Below, in pieces: positions 46,062 through 57,205 of a stretch of DNA of 64,000 bases. The stretch comes from Isoetes taiwanensis (lineage: Eukaryota > Streptophyta > Lycopodiopsida > Isoetales > Isoetaceae). Position numbers and translations under genes: made by a program. The notes beneath the pieces are model-generated. The model was not told the origin of the DNA and searched no databases. It was given only the letters and a program-made list of their open reading frames with translations. The first letter of the stretch is position 1, and each line of letters begins with the position of its first letter. The stretch is from the NCBI GenBank assembly GCA_021234155.1, contig JAJEKV010000004.1:14602716-14666715 (forward strand), read 5' to 3'.

Positions 46062-47108
46062 GCCACCCATGAAGAGCTTCTTCCACTTGTAAAAAGTGGA
46101 AATGGGTATGCCATAGGCTTTATGCCATGCTTTTACGCACACCTGCTTGTTATTCAACATCAACTTGCCCACACTACCATTTTCAGAGCAAAGATCTAGC
46201 ATGTTATATGCAAAGGTTGTGCGCTCGGAGGACGTCATGTTCCAGTAAAACGTTCTCATGCAAGCTATCTCCTTGGATGTAAAATTTGCACAATATCTTT
46301 TCATGCAGCAAGTGATGATATGAAGTCTAAAATAGCCTCAGCACTAGTTTTCCTTTCACATTTGGTCTGTGCGGGACGTGTCCTGGGTCTCCGACTAACC
46401 ATGCGGTAAGGTCTCTTTTTTGTGACGCCAATTTCGGGTCTAATGGCATAAGGTTCATTCTCCACATCCTTCTCCTTCACGGCAACCACAAGAGTAGAAA
46501 CTGGAATGTTATCAACAAACACGAAGGCTATGGGCCATCTTACAAGGTCATGCAGTTGGGGCATTTCAGGCTTGGCAGTGCATAGAGATCTTTTCAGGCA
46601 TTGGAAATAGGCTCATGATAGTAGCAGCTATCGAGCCTTCCCCTAACTTCATGTCAGCAACAACATGGTTTGGATCGGTAAAAACGATACAACCACACCC
46701 GTAAGCCATGTGGCAACATTCATGCATGAGTGTGCATGCCTTCTCGATTAGCTCATCTCTAGAGAGCCCTTGCACATGATTTGTCTCATTATTGCCCAAC
46801 CTCTCATTCCTTCCGACCTGCCAATTTATGCATTTAATCTGTCCTGGTGGCGTGCAAACTTCTTCATCTCCCACAAGCTGAACATCAATGTCCTTTTTGT
46901 ACTACAAGACAAAACTCCCAACAGCTTCACCAAGTTTTTCTATTTCTTGCTCAGGACTTGGTAGTGGCAGCTGTCCATCGAAAACATTCACAACTGAAAC
47001 AACCACCATACCCTCCGGGACATTCGAATTGTGATGTCGCTCGAAGTTGTGGACTCTTCCTTCTGCCACCTTCCTCCCCAGCAGATAAAGCGAGATTAGA
47101 TCCACCAT
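46062..47108 (-). pseudogene. DUF8039-DUF7869 protein, N-terminal segment
   Basis: From 47108 the frame reads LYLLGRKVAEGRVHN, LPLPSPEQEIEKLGEAVGSF and QLVGDEEVCTPPG, the pattern of DUF8039, a domain found in plant transposon-related proteins. One TAG interrupts it at about 46902. The frame ends at 46566 and continues in shifted frames (46564-46301, then 46304-46062). The last part, RYCANFTSKEIACMRTFYWN to AWHKAYGIPISTFYKWKKLF, matches the start of DUF7869-type proteins, and the sequence is cut exactly at 46061 by the DNA transposon. With the two other segments it makes one gene in three pieces. Confidence 0.75.
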
Positions 47109-47131
47109 CCTACAAAAGAGTGATCGTCAAC

Positions 47132-47376
47132 ATCGCTGTCGCGATCTTCCTCAGCTAACAGAGCTCTCTTTTAAGGAGTCAATTACGCAATGACACTTGG
47201 AAACTAAAATATGGTCAGCACAATCGCCTCCGCGATCTTATCTAGCATTGACAAGATCGCGGTCGCGTTTTCCATAACCATCTATACTTGCTACGACTCC
47301 GATACAACTTTGACCAGGACTGGACATCACATGCTAATATTAGTTTTGCTCTTCTAGGGGAGATCGCAGCCGCGAT
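47132..47376. repeat. Palindrome family, cluster 1
   Basis: Cores at 47132-47145, 47223-47236, 47256-47269 and 47363-47376. All fit ATCGC, four variable bases (often RRYC), GCGAT, with single changes. Flanks extend the symmetry: an arm like CTCnnCAnGATCGC on the left and GCGATCYTnnTGAG on the right. Confidence 0.8.
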
Positions 47377-48440
47377 CTCCTTGAGCACAATAGTTAAAAG
47401 ATTGACTCTGGCACTAAAGCATTACTCTTACCCCACGGGGCTCCAAATGGTAGCGTTAGCGTCTCCTCGAATTCAAATGGTAGCGTTAGCGTCTCCTCGA
47501 AGCCAACAAGCCGTCAGAAGCTGCAGTGCCACCAAAACGTTTGTTATATCATAGAAAGGGAGAAAGAAAACATTTTATAGTAGACACAGCAGAGTGCACA
47601 CGGAAGGCAAAATGTTTATATTTTCTAAATTAGCTTAGTGGTTCGCGGAAAACATCTGTTTTTAAATATTCCAATCTGAAATACTGGCAGGTATCATATA
47701 AATGCATATATTACATAGGGTTCTTTCAGTAGAAACAATCCAATGCCAACATTTGTGAAAGGAAATCTTCTTTAAGGATAAATTATGTGGTATTGATCAT
47801 CAACTATCAGCGCAGTCTTAACAGATAGTAATTATCAATCACTATTGTTGCAACATTAACTTTCAATTAACTTTTCTGAGAAATAGGCATCAGGATAGAT
47901 CCCTTACCTTGCCCGAACGACAAAATTCGATGGAGTGGAAGAAATCGAATTTATTAGAGTGGCGCTGGGAAAGCGGAATATCAGCGCCTTCATGAGCGCC
48001 TTTAATTGTTGCTGGAATCTGCAGCAAAGCCTTCTTAGAATATGGCACTGCTTAGGCGCAGCTCGAGCGGCTCCAAGATCTTGCAAAACACACTAATTCG
48101 AATTGGCTTTTCCCGCTTCAACCCCAATTGTTTGTTACAGAATTCAAATTTTCCTGTCACTATCTGTCCGTAATGTAGTGCCTATTTCGGGCATTTATGC
48201 CCGCTTTTCATTCTGGTGCAATTAATGAACTGACTGTACGCATAACATTTGAACGCGTCCAATTCGATAAAGACCTTTAGTACGGATTTCCCGCTCTTAT
48301 TTTAGGGCACTTTCGCACAGCGGGCGGGTAATTAATACAGCCGGCGGGTAGTTAATGCACCCGGCCATACGGCCATTATGGCGGGCACCATTATGGCATG
48401 GTATTTATATCGCCATAATGGTTGGCCAGCATTTAATTTT

Positions 48441-48923
48441 CGCGGCCGCGATCCTCTATATATTTAGTTCCAGCTGCGCCATTCCCGCATATTTTTCCAG
48501 CGCCCGCGATCTTCATCAGTCGAGCGCCTAGTGCCTTCGAGCAAACAGCGCCTCAGCAACCTCGACCAAACAAACACTTTTTCGTAATCCGCCTGCGCCC
48601 GCGATCCATGGCACTAAAGGACGTCCTCAGAGAAGGTAAATCCTACCATTTCAGCTCAGCAAGATCGCAGTCGCGATCTTTCTTAGCAGATTGTTTTATA
48701 ATTTTTGTAGTATAGATGCTCGGCAGGATCGCGGCCGCGAACTTGTTGAGTATAGCTTTTCTTGTTTTGTCTAGCTTAGCTGCTAGACAACATCGCAGCC
48801 GCGATGGTGCCGAGTAGTATTTAGTTTGTTGATTATGCCGTATAGATTTTGTAGTACCTTTGTTAGTGCTTTTGTTGCTTAGAAGATGCATTCATCTGTT
48901 CTCGAAAGGATCGCGACCGCGAT
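48441..48923. repeat. Palindrome family, cluster 2 (promoter and intron 1)
   Basis: Full cores at 48664-48677, 48728-48741, 48792-48805 and 48910-48923, all in intron 1 of the methyltransferase-like gene and spaced 64, 64 and 118 bp apart. Shorter half-like cores (CGCGGCCGCGAT or CGCCCGCGAT) are at 48441-48452, 48501-48510 and 48596-48605, around the TATA element and just before the start codon. Confidence 0.8.
48455..48466 (+). promoter_or_regulatory. TATA box of the methyltransferase-like gene
   Basis: CTATATATTTAG, about 145 bp upstream of the ATG at 48608. It lies directly beside a palindrome half at 48441-48452. Confidence 0.5.
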
Positions 48924-50540
48924 CCTTTTGAGTAGTTTATATTTTCTCTCTTAGGCGTTATCCAGCCTCTCATGCGCTAAACTCATGCTTTTGTTTACAG
49001 CCCTCGCGTTGTTTCGTGGACCGGATGTCGAGCCCATCCGTATTATAACTCCGTCTAATGAAAGGAAATGGTGTATAGAGATTGCACAGGCTATCCCACA
49101 CATTCGTGGTGACCGGAGAAAGGACCTGTGTTTGTTCCTGCGCACTGGAAAGAAAGCTGACGACATTGAACAAATAGGTATAGTAGTGGCAATGTGGGAA
49201 GGCACCAAGAACAATGTCCAAGATGCTATCATATGCTACATCGAGGATACACAGCAGTTGCAATTTCTAGAATACATTTTGAGATGGCAGAATTATGACC
49301 CGTCAGCTAGCAAGATGAACAAGCCAGCCACTGGGAAAAATGTTTCAACATCAGCTAAGGGTTACGGCTGGGTGTTGCCATCTTATGAGTCTCTCTCTTT
49401 GTCAGGTATAAATGGAAACAGAGACATCTTGGTAGGGTTCTCGGCCTGCAGAAAAGGTTTGTCTACAGACAAGAAGCCACCGAGCAGTGCTTCGAAAGCA
49501 GTTCGGGACGAGAAAATGCCCTCAGTGATGGACACCAATTGGCTAAGAGCCATGGTCAAGAAAAGAAGTGTGAAGCCAATAGCTACTTTAGGAGAGCCTT
49601 CACCTTGAACCCCTCCAGTATTGTTAACCCTACTATTCCACTTGCTATAAAAGGCCCAGATAGCTCTACTTCTGGTGCCTTCATTCCTAAGAAAAGTACT
49701 ACTTTCAAACTAAACCTTCGTAATCTGAACACTGAGGAAAGCGCACAGCCCAGCAATTCTCAAACCCCCCCTTCTGTTACAGAAGTCTCTCCTGTTAAGT
49801 TATTGACGTGGCATCTGCCACACCCACCTGCCATTCCAATCGAATTGAAGTTCAATCCGGAAGAGGAACGCAAGATGGCAGAGTAGATTACTCAAAAGCT
49901 TGAACAGTTTAAACGGTTCTACCCCTTAGGGGTTAACTGGTTTACTAAGATTTCTATTTTTGATTGTGAACCAGCACCGGCAAACCTAACACACCGAATG
50001 CGCTCAAATGACCATGTTCAAATACTGGTTAAAAGCTTCAAGACATACCCAACAGAGGTCCTCACACCTGCTAACGTCGTACCATTTGACCCCATTACGA
50101 GGTGATTGCTTGTTTTTCTTTTGGACTTTCGTTATTTAGGTTTGCCTTGATCGTTATCCATTCTTTTAGGAAGAGGGTGACATGGAGCAACCCAGAGGAT
50201 CTGAAGAGCAATTTACATTATATCCGGCAATCACAGTATTTGCGCAACACAGCTTCTTTGTTCGGTCATCAGGCAGTTAGAGCAGCAATTAGAATTTGCT
50301 AAAGTCTATGCTAGAAGAAGATCGAGAGTGCTCAACAAAAATCTGACAGACAAAGAATACATAGAGTTGAGCATTCAATGCAACGATTTGATTGCAAACA
50401 CCGTCTACAGAGAGCCTCTAATAGAAAAGCTGCAACAACTTCGTCATCAACACAAGGCTTATGGTTGTCCATCTCAAGGACCTATAGGGACTGCAACGAG
50501 TTCAGCTTGGAAGGTAGTTATTCATTTTCTACTCACCAAC

Positions 50541-50554
50541 ATCGCGGCCGCGAT
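50541..50554. repeat. Palindrome family, single copy in a candidate intron
   Basis: ATCGCGGCCGCGAT, a perfect palindrome, lies between the GGAAG/GTAGTT donor at about 50515 and a TTTCTGCAAG acceptor at about 50578. Confidence 0.75.
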
Positions 50555-50888
50555 ATTGACGACCTTTGTTTCTGCAAGACTTCCATGAAATTGCAACCAC
50601 CACTTTGAAAGTGCTTGACCTTAAAGATGAAAAACAATTCATCTTTATGGAGGAAACAGTTTTCAAGAAATTAATGGAAGTTGCTGGAATGTGGGTGAAT
50701 CGTAAGCTCAGTGACGACCATGGTGAGTTTCCGGATAAGCCAAGCAAGGACTTCTTTAACAAGACCTGGCTACGGTTCCTTCGAGGTATGTCGAATGCAG
50801 AGGTGGCACAGCTGCTAGATGAAATTATGGAAGGCAAGACGTATCTAAAGGTGCAGTCAGGGTATATCGGCAGGTTGGTTGGGAATAG

Positions 50889-52707
50889 TAAACCTAGGAG
50901 GTCCAGAAATTTGGGTGCGTTAGGCAATATACCCTGTAGGCCATCCTCCTTCAATTTGAGATCATCGATATTGTATACAGTAATAGGAGGTTGAAAAGAT
51001 GGTGAGGACTGAAATTCCTGGACATAGTCGGAACTAAAAGAAACCTAAGGGTAGCCCATACCATGTTGTAGTGAAGATGGTTGCGAAGACAATGGCATCT
51101 GCCCAGAGGGAATATGAATATAAGTACTCTCCGGCGTTTGAAAATAGTGAGGAGTCTGATGCATTGGGGTAATAACATGGTCTTTATCGAGACTCATATC
51201 CCCCCCAAGGATTGACATATTCAGGATAGGCAGATAATGGCAAACCAGCTTCTGGAGCTTGGACTTGACAAGTGTTTTGAAGGTTGTCAAAGTCACTATC
51301 AGAGAGCAAAGGTTCAACATTTTCAACAGAGATGAGTTTTCCAGTTTCAAGATCCATGGTGGCATTCAATTGTCCATCAGTAATGACAAGTTGATCCGTG
51401 GCCCAATAGTGGATGCTTTTATCTTGGTGGAGAAAAGATCGATCAACCAGCATTTCATAATCACCAGAATCTTCCCCGATTTTTCAAACACCAAATTCAA
51501 CGAAAATTTAAGATCACCAATGCTGATTTGGAGAATAGGAGCGACACCTTGAGGGCGTGTGATGTGACCATTGGCAACTTAATATCATAAGGGGCATGAT
51601 ACAGTTCTTGCTGCAGTTGAGAAGCACGAGGAGGTTTTCTTAAAGTGGGGCGTGGGCCTTGTTTCCCATTTGCCACCCAGAGTTGATAGGTTGTGAGGTG
51701 CACCGAGGTAGTTTGGTTAGTGCCCGGGGGCGGTACTTGAACTTGGAGGAGCTGTGGGCACAGCCTGGTGGTGTGGCCTCATTCCTGGCAGTGGTAACAT
51801 TGAGATTTCACGGGATCATAAGGAGTACACGAGCTTTGTCCACTTGATTTCTGAGGTTGCTGAGGTTGTTGATATTGCTGAGGCGTGATTTGGACCTGAA
51901 AGACCATTTTTTGTCGAAAAGGCGTGGGATAAGAGCACGTGCATTCTTCAGTAGCATGGTTGCACATATTGCAATGTTTGCAGTGAGGAGGACTATTAAT
52001 AGAATTGAATTCATTGGTCAGATGGCCCTGAATCTTACAAATGTGGCACCAGATTTGACTTCTCTATTGTGGAGTGGATTGATGAGGTTGAACTGCATTT
52101 TGTGGAACCACGACATGAGGTATGAAGGGTAGATCTGTAAGGAGAACATCATGTGAGGACACATTGACTGAGTGATTGAGTAATTCGATGGCGTAATCTA
52201 GCGTCTTGGGTCGCAAGTATTCAGTCATCACACGAATAGCGGGAGGGAGGCCTTGCAAAAACCAGACCAAGATCTGACTCTGCGTGAGATACTCCTTGAG
52301 CTTGCTAACCAAGATATGCCGACGATCAACAAAATCTCTTACAGATTCCGAGGATTGTTGTTGGAGATCATTGAGTTGCTTGAGAAGTTGCTGATCATCA
52401 TTGATGGTACCATAGTGAGACAGAAAGGCCTTCTTCATTTCTTGCCAGTTTTATTTTCACTGACTTTTATTAGCCATGAGCCATTGATGTGGTGCTCCAC
52501 GTAGCGCGATAGAGAAAATATGAAACTTGATCTGGGGCTGAGAGTGTCCGTTTAAAACAACAAGAGCTTCAAATTCTTCCACGTGTGCCTGAGCACTCTG
52601 ATCGGGGATGGACTTCCCTTTCGCATTTTCAAACGCAGGATATGGAAGTTTGAGGTTGTGAGCGGTGGATGAAACTTGAGTAACGGCAGAGTTGCCAGAA
52701 ACATAAT
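50889..52707 (-). mobile_element. Ty3-type Gag-protease fragment inserted in the methyltransferase-like gene
   Basis: The minus strand reads from about 52700: LPYPAFENAKGKSIPDQ, then IALRGAPHQWLMANK, then DLQQQSSESVRDFVDRR, the usual order of a retrotransposon Gag. Zinc knuckles follow (CKHCNMCNHATEEC at about 51980-51940; CYHCQE-stop-GHTTRLC at about 51790-51750). Further left the frames 51703-51184 suggest a protease-like part. Stops and frameshifts are present. No LTRs, primer site or target duplication were found at either edge, and no reverse transcriptase follows, so this is a fragment. It splits the host gene between its helical exon and the motif IV-like exon. Confidence 0.7.
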
Positions 52708-54116
52708 GACGCCACTTTGATATTCATTGACATCCGAGGGATCAACAAGGTATGGAATTGCAAGAAATATACAGACCTTTTTACAAGGATAGCCACCATG
52801 ACCACTGCAAAAGTTTATCATTTGGTTGTTATCATGCGCTCTGTGAATTTGCCGAATTGCATGTACAGTCAGAAGCAGATTCAGGGAGGGGGTCATCTGT
52901 CTTTGGGTTCTTATGAAGAAATAGGCTGGGAGAGCAAAAGAAAGGTGAAAGAGCATCAGTATTATATTAGTCATATGTGCATTAACAGGAGTGCCACTCG
53001 TGTAGCACCTGTGCAACCTGAGCTGGAGCTTCGTCTATCTCCACACGGCAAGGCTCCGAAGCAAACACCATTGCCTCCAATGCCGCTTATAGAAAATGAG
53101 GATGCCGATGAAAAGATAAAAAAGAAATTCCAAACTCTTTTTACAGGCAAACTGAGATATAAATGGGCAGCAATGGAAGGAGATCTTGTATTGAAATGCC
53201 AGCTGAAAACCGCATATGCCTATTATATTGTTGATCAGCTGGTGCCCACTGACGGTTGTGTCCTGGATTTTTTTTCGGCTGGGACAACTTGCTCTTATGC
53301 AAGGGAAAAAGAGCGTGGCCTTTGAAAGTTCCGGTAAAGTGTGCCGTTTTCTGAGGTCCTTCTTAGAAACGCTTGAGAAAATGGCCCGCCAAACTACTGG
53401 GGGATCTGAAGAAGAGGAGAAAGCAGAGAATGCAGAGGCCAATCCTTTGCTGCCCGATATCAATATTACCCAACAGACAGATATATCTGGGTTGGATGTC
53501 ATTTTGGATAACCTCGATGCTAAAAGCTACGAAGAGAGAATGCAGGAAACAAAGCGATGGAAAAAGGTATTCATGAGCTCGAACCTACTTTTCGAAAACT
53601 AGATGCATTAAACCAGAAGCTTGATGGGTACATGTCATTCTTGACAGGCCAACCTAGGTTTGAATATATGGGCGTGGACCACATGGAAACAGACCAAGAT
53701 GAGCGTGCTGGGACACAAGAGCATCAAGGTGCCTGCAAGAAGCTGAAGACCTTTCATCCAGACGAGATTGCTACTGAGTCGGAGAAAGAATTTATAAGCG
53801 TGACCAATGCAGGAGATAGTGACAGTGAGAAACCTGATCCACATGTGGAGCTCTTGGCAAAGGCCATGGACGTGCAAATTCCGGATGTCACAGGTTATTC
53901 AAAGATGGACACACACAAGCTATGGAATTGGGTAGAGCACATGTAATCCTGATAGCCAATGAATTGGGTGTGATACCTGATAGTGTTTCTGAAACACAAT
54001 CATTTGAATGATACTGCATCCCTATTGTACTGTACATCCATCAATGGAAATTTTTGCTTCAGGAATTTGATTTGCGGTCTTTATTATTACTTGGTGCATG
54101 TTTACTGTTGAAAATA

Positions 54117-54279
54117 ATCGCGGTCACGATCCTCTGTAGCAAATACATGCTTAAAATAGACCAATGTGTGTGGTGTGCCTACTCAACTTCTCCTTTGGAG
54201 TACGTAATGCTCTCATATGGTGTTAATAAAAAGGCCATTCTTTTGTCTGTTTTCAGCTGCGAAAGATCGCGTTCGCGAT
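54117..54279. repeat. Palindrome family, cluster 3
   Basis: Cores at 54117-54130 (ATCGCGGTCACGAT) and 54266-54279 (ATCGCGTTCGCGAT), downstream of the methyltransferase-like gene. No further copies are seen to the right, so this may mark the outer end of the unit. Confidence 0.75.
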
Positions 54280-54280
54280 C

Positions 54281-54654
54281 CTTGAGAGAACGTCGAGCAT
54301 TCCATACTACTACCTTTTACCCACAATGGACCTTTGCATGGGCAGTAAAAACTACATTTCTGAAAGACTGTGATTGATTGGTAGAACATGTACTAAAAAA
54401 CGCCAACTTTTACTCACTTGCTATCACTTTCTGCACTTTATGGCTAACCTAGAACCTATTTCATGCTAAACGAGAATTCCAAATTTCTCTAATTAATTAA
54501 TTCATGCTTATTTGAATATGTAATAAGGTGATACCGGCCCCTGTTATCAGCAAAGGATGTAATCCATATCTCACCTTTTAAGTTGGTCGATATGCTCCTC
54601 CTTTTTCCTTACAAATAGAGCATTAGTACTCCAAATAAAAAAGTACATAAAGTG
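54281..54654. other. No gene recognised
   Basis: AT-rich spacer between the last palindrome and the RTE-like fragment. No motif or repeat was noticed. Confidence 0.5.
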
Positions 54655-54876
54655 CTTTTGCTCTTCTGGGGCATGGTATTTGAGAGCCTACTGTTAGGGT
54701 TTTTCCTCCCAAGTGGGGGTTTTTTCATCCCGGTAGTAGGGTTCTACTGTACAGTTACATTGTTTGTTTTTGGTGTTGGGGTTTTTGGCTTTTTTGCCTG
54801 TTCTGTGCCGTCTCATAGGCCTCTGGCCTCCGTGGACGTTAAAATAAACTTCCTTCCTTCCTTCCTTCCTTTAGCA
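54655..54876 (+). mobile_element. RTE-like LINE 3' end, 222 bp
   Basis: It matches 14490-14712 closely from TTGCTCTT through GGGGCATGGTATTTGAGAGC to GTGGACGTTAAAATAAACTT, followed by (CCTT)n. It is a very short 5'-truncated insertion of the same family. Confidence 0.8.
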
Positions 54877-54966
54877 TGTGAAAAGGAATGCATAACTATT
54901 TTTTTAAAGTGAGACACTTGGCAAACATGCCATTCCATCCCACAAGTAAAAAGTAGGCGCTTTTCT

Positions 54967-54983
54967 ATAAATTTCATGTACCT
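54967..54983. repeat. Target site duplication of the L1, left copy
   Basis: ATAAATTTCATGTACCT, identical to 61826-61842. The first few bases of the right copy could also belong to the A-rich tail, so 14-17 bp is the honest range. Confidence 0.88.
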
Positions 54984-55073
54984 GGTTTTACGATGAGGGG
55001 CATGGATTTAGGGTTTGTGGGCGCTAGGTTGGCGCTAGGTTGAGCGCTTGGCGAGAAAAGGTAAGGTGACAGG

Positions 55074-57205
55074 ATGTGTACTGTAGATGTGGGGCCAACA
55101 GAGGGCCAATCTGGGGACAGGGGTGTTGGAAACCGGGATTTGTGTGGAAAAGCAACAGGAGATGGACAGAAAACAGGGGGACAGGGGAAAGTTGTATCAG
55201 AAGGCAGTGAAAAGGACATTGAGAGTCAGATGATGATGTATTTTGGGCAGATGTCACGTCAGAATAGAATCCAGTTGATTGATATGGTACGATGTATGAA
55301 TGAAAAAGGGGTAAAAAATCTGGATAACAGTAAGAATACCTACTTTACCTGTGGAGATTGGTTGATTCCGAGCATGGCGAAAGGAAGTCGGGTGACGAGG
55401 TCGAGGTCGATCCCAACGATTCAAATGCAGTCCCACTTGGTGCAGCCGATTCTGAACGAGATAAATGCTGAGCAAGGGACCCAATTCGACAAGATAAAGA
55501 GAAGAGGCAGCCATGAATTCAGAGGTATTCCCTCCCTCAAACATGTTTTTGTCCCGGATAGGCTTAAACAACTTGAGTCCAAGGCAGTAATTGGGTGTAT
55601 AAGGCATGAAGGGGTGAAGCTTAGTCTGTTAAGGAACAAAATCTGCAAAATAAACAAGAACATTGAGGTAACAGTAATGTATTGGCTCGATTTTCCTTTT
55701 TTTGTTGTGGAATGTGGAAATGAACAATCTGTTCAGCTCCGCCTGAAACAAGGAACCATTTTTAAGGCCAATACTCAGTTCTATTTTCAAAAATGGAAGG
55801 CGAAATTTGACCCTCAGAACTTGAAAGAACTATACCACCCAGCCTCTTGCTCTGTGCAGGGCCTTAGCCCAATCTACTGGCATGAGGAGATTTTTAGGAG
55901 GTTATTCTCCTCAATTGGAGAATACATAGGATGGGATTCAGTTCCTGAAAGGGCTCCTAAGGTTTGGATCCAATTGAATATTTTGAACCCGATCCCATCC
56001 TCTGTCCAATACCAAGATTTCTTTGGAGATCAGAAGAACCTAAAGGTAAATTGGCAAGGTCTCCCAAGCCCCTGCAATGTCTGTGGTTTGAGACTTCATG
56101 GAGGGGGAGTATGCAAAGGAACTAAGCAATTCAGCTCAGATCCACCTATTTCTAACACAAGGAGGACTCAAGAAGGATGTGAACAAAAGATCATTAATGG
56201 TACTCTTGGAAATGTGGAAGGAACAACACAAAGAGAGGAAACTTGGACTCCAGGAACCAAAAAATGAAGACAACACAAAAATGGTAGTGCCTACAAAAAA
56301 GCAAGAAAGGATAAAGCAAGATAAAAAAATATGGAACAGCAGAAACAAAAAAACAATGATAAAGCTGTGAGGAAACAATGGAAGGAGAAGGAAAAAAATA
56401 TAAAATTGGCATGTCATGTCAAGGTCCTCAACAAACCAGTAGGCCAAGGATTGGAGGAATCCAAAGACTTATTAAGCCCTACTGAAGGATTGATCCAGAA
56501 AGGTAATAAAGGGAAAGAGGTAATCTGCCTGGAACAGAAGGAAATGGTTGTCACACCTGCTCATTAGCTCAGGAAAAATACCCTTACTATTCAGGAATCT
56601 GATTATCCACCAGTTAATACATATCCTGAGTCTTCTGATTCAGATTTTTCCACAGGGGAGATATCCTCTTGGACATAATGGAGAGAGAACAGGAGATTGA
56701 AAATGGGGAGAGGGTCCCTGCCACCCCAACTGAGTTCTTAACTCCAGCAAACATAGTGTATGAAAACAAGTATAAATTCTATACACAATCCCCAATGGAA
56801 GATCTGCCCATAGATACTGAGAGAGAAGGAGAAAGATTTGATCAAGAAGATGATCCAAATGTGGTGGACTCTACTTTAACTCCTATAAGTCCTGTCAAAG
56901 GCCAGGGTGAAGTATACCATGATGAGCACAGGCCTATAACACCATCTAGCCTAGGATTGGAGAAATCCAGTGGACTAATAAGTCTAGATGGCCAGGTAGT
57001 GCTGACTAAGATATCAAATGGTCTGGGATCAAACCCAATAAACCCAATTGAGTATAAGAATGAGGGGTCGATTGCCAAAAAGGATGATCTTGAGGTATTC
57101 TACACTCCTATGATCAAAAAATGCAATAAAAAGGTTCAGTTCTCAGCTGACAGCCCAGCCTTTAACTTAAGGTCTCAGGCTAGAACTAAGTGCCCTGCTC
57201 AATGA
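55074..57205 (+). pseudogene. L1 ORF1 (nucleic-acid-binding protein), frameshifted
   Basis: ATG at 55074 opens a 397-codon frame. It has a basic N-terminus, a central nucleic-acid-binding region around residues 150-300 (YWLDFPFFVVECGNEQ, then YFQKWKAKFDP and PKVWIQLNILNPIP), and a CCHC zinc knuckle, CNVCGLRLHGGGVC, at residues 334-347. Plant L1 ORF1 proteins have this order. The frame stops at 56267, but typical charged ORF1 tail sequence continues in other frames (56098-56370, 56331-56567, 56669-57205), so two or more indels broke it. The last frame ends in TGA at 57203-57205, overlapping the ORF2 start as ATGA. Confidence 0.8.

Larger units (their letters stand above)
47109..48607. promoter_or_regulatory. 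Divergent intergenic region with GC-rich palindromes
   Basis: This 1.5-kb region lies between the DUF8039-DUF7869 gene (minus) and the methyltransferase-like gene (plus). It holds four full palindromes at 47132-47376 and three partial ones at 48441-48605. It also contains a tandem 26-bp repeat with ATGGTAGCGTTAGCGTCTCC at 47448-47500. A TATA-like CTATATATTTAG at 48455-48466 precedes the plus-strand gene by about 145 bp. No coding frame of note occurs. Confidence 0.65.
48608..53946 (+). pseudogene. Multi-exon beta-class amino-methyltransferase-like gene, decayed
   Basis: Exon 1 is 48608-48635 (ATG in a CCATGG context). The intron is 48636-49000 (GTAAAT to TTTACAG) and exon 2 joins in frame to FRGPDVEPIRIITP, running to about 49600. 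Frames then shift, with a TAG at 49884. An acceptor TTCTTTTAG near 50170 leads to EEGDMEQPRGSEEQ and a helical part to 50515; another exon lies at ~50579-50888. A Gag fragment intervenes. From 52708 the frame reads TLIFIDIRGINK, placed like motif IV of beta-class methyltransferases, and at 53260-53289 VLDFFSAGTT, like motif I (VLDPFxGxGTT). The IV-then-I order fits that class. The catalytic DPPY/W is DIRG here. Frameshifts near 53310 and 53560 precede an acidic tail ending at 53946. Confidence 0.55.

Noticed and set aside
47132-54279. CRISPR-like array of palindromic repeats
   Set aside because: Spacing is irregular, the repeats are short and variable in the centre, and the DNA is eukaryotic with spliced genes.
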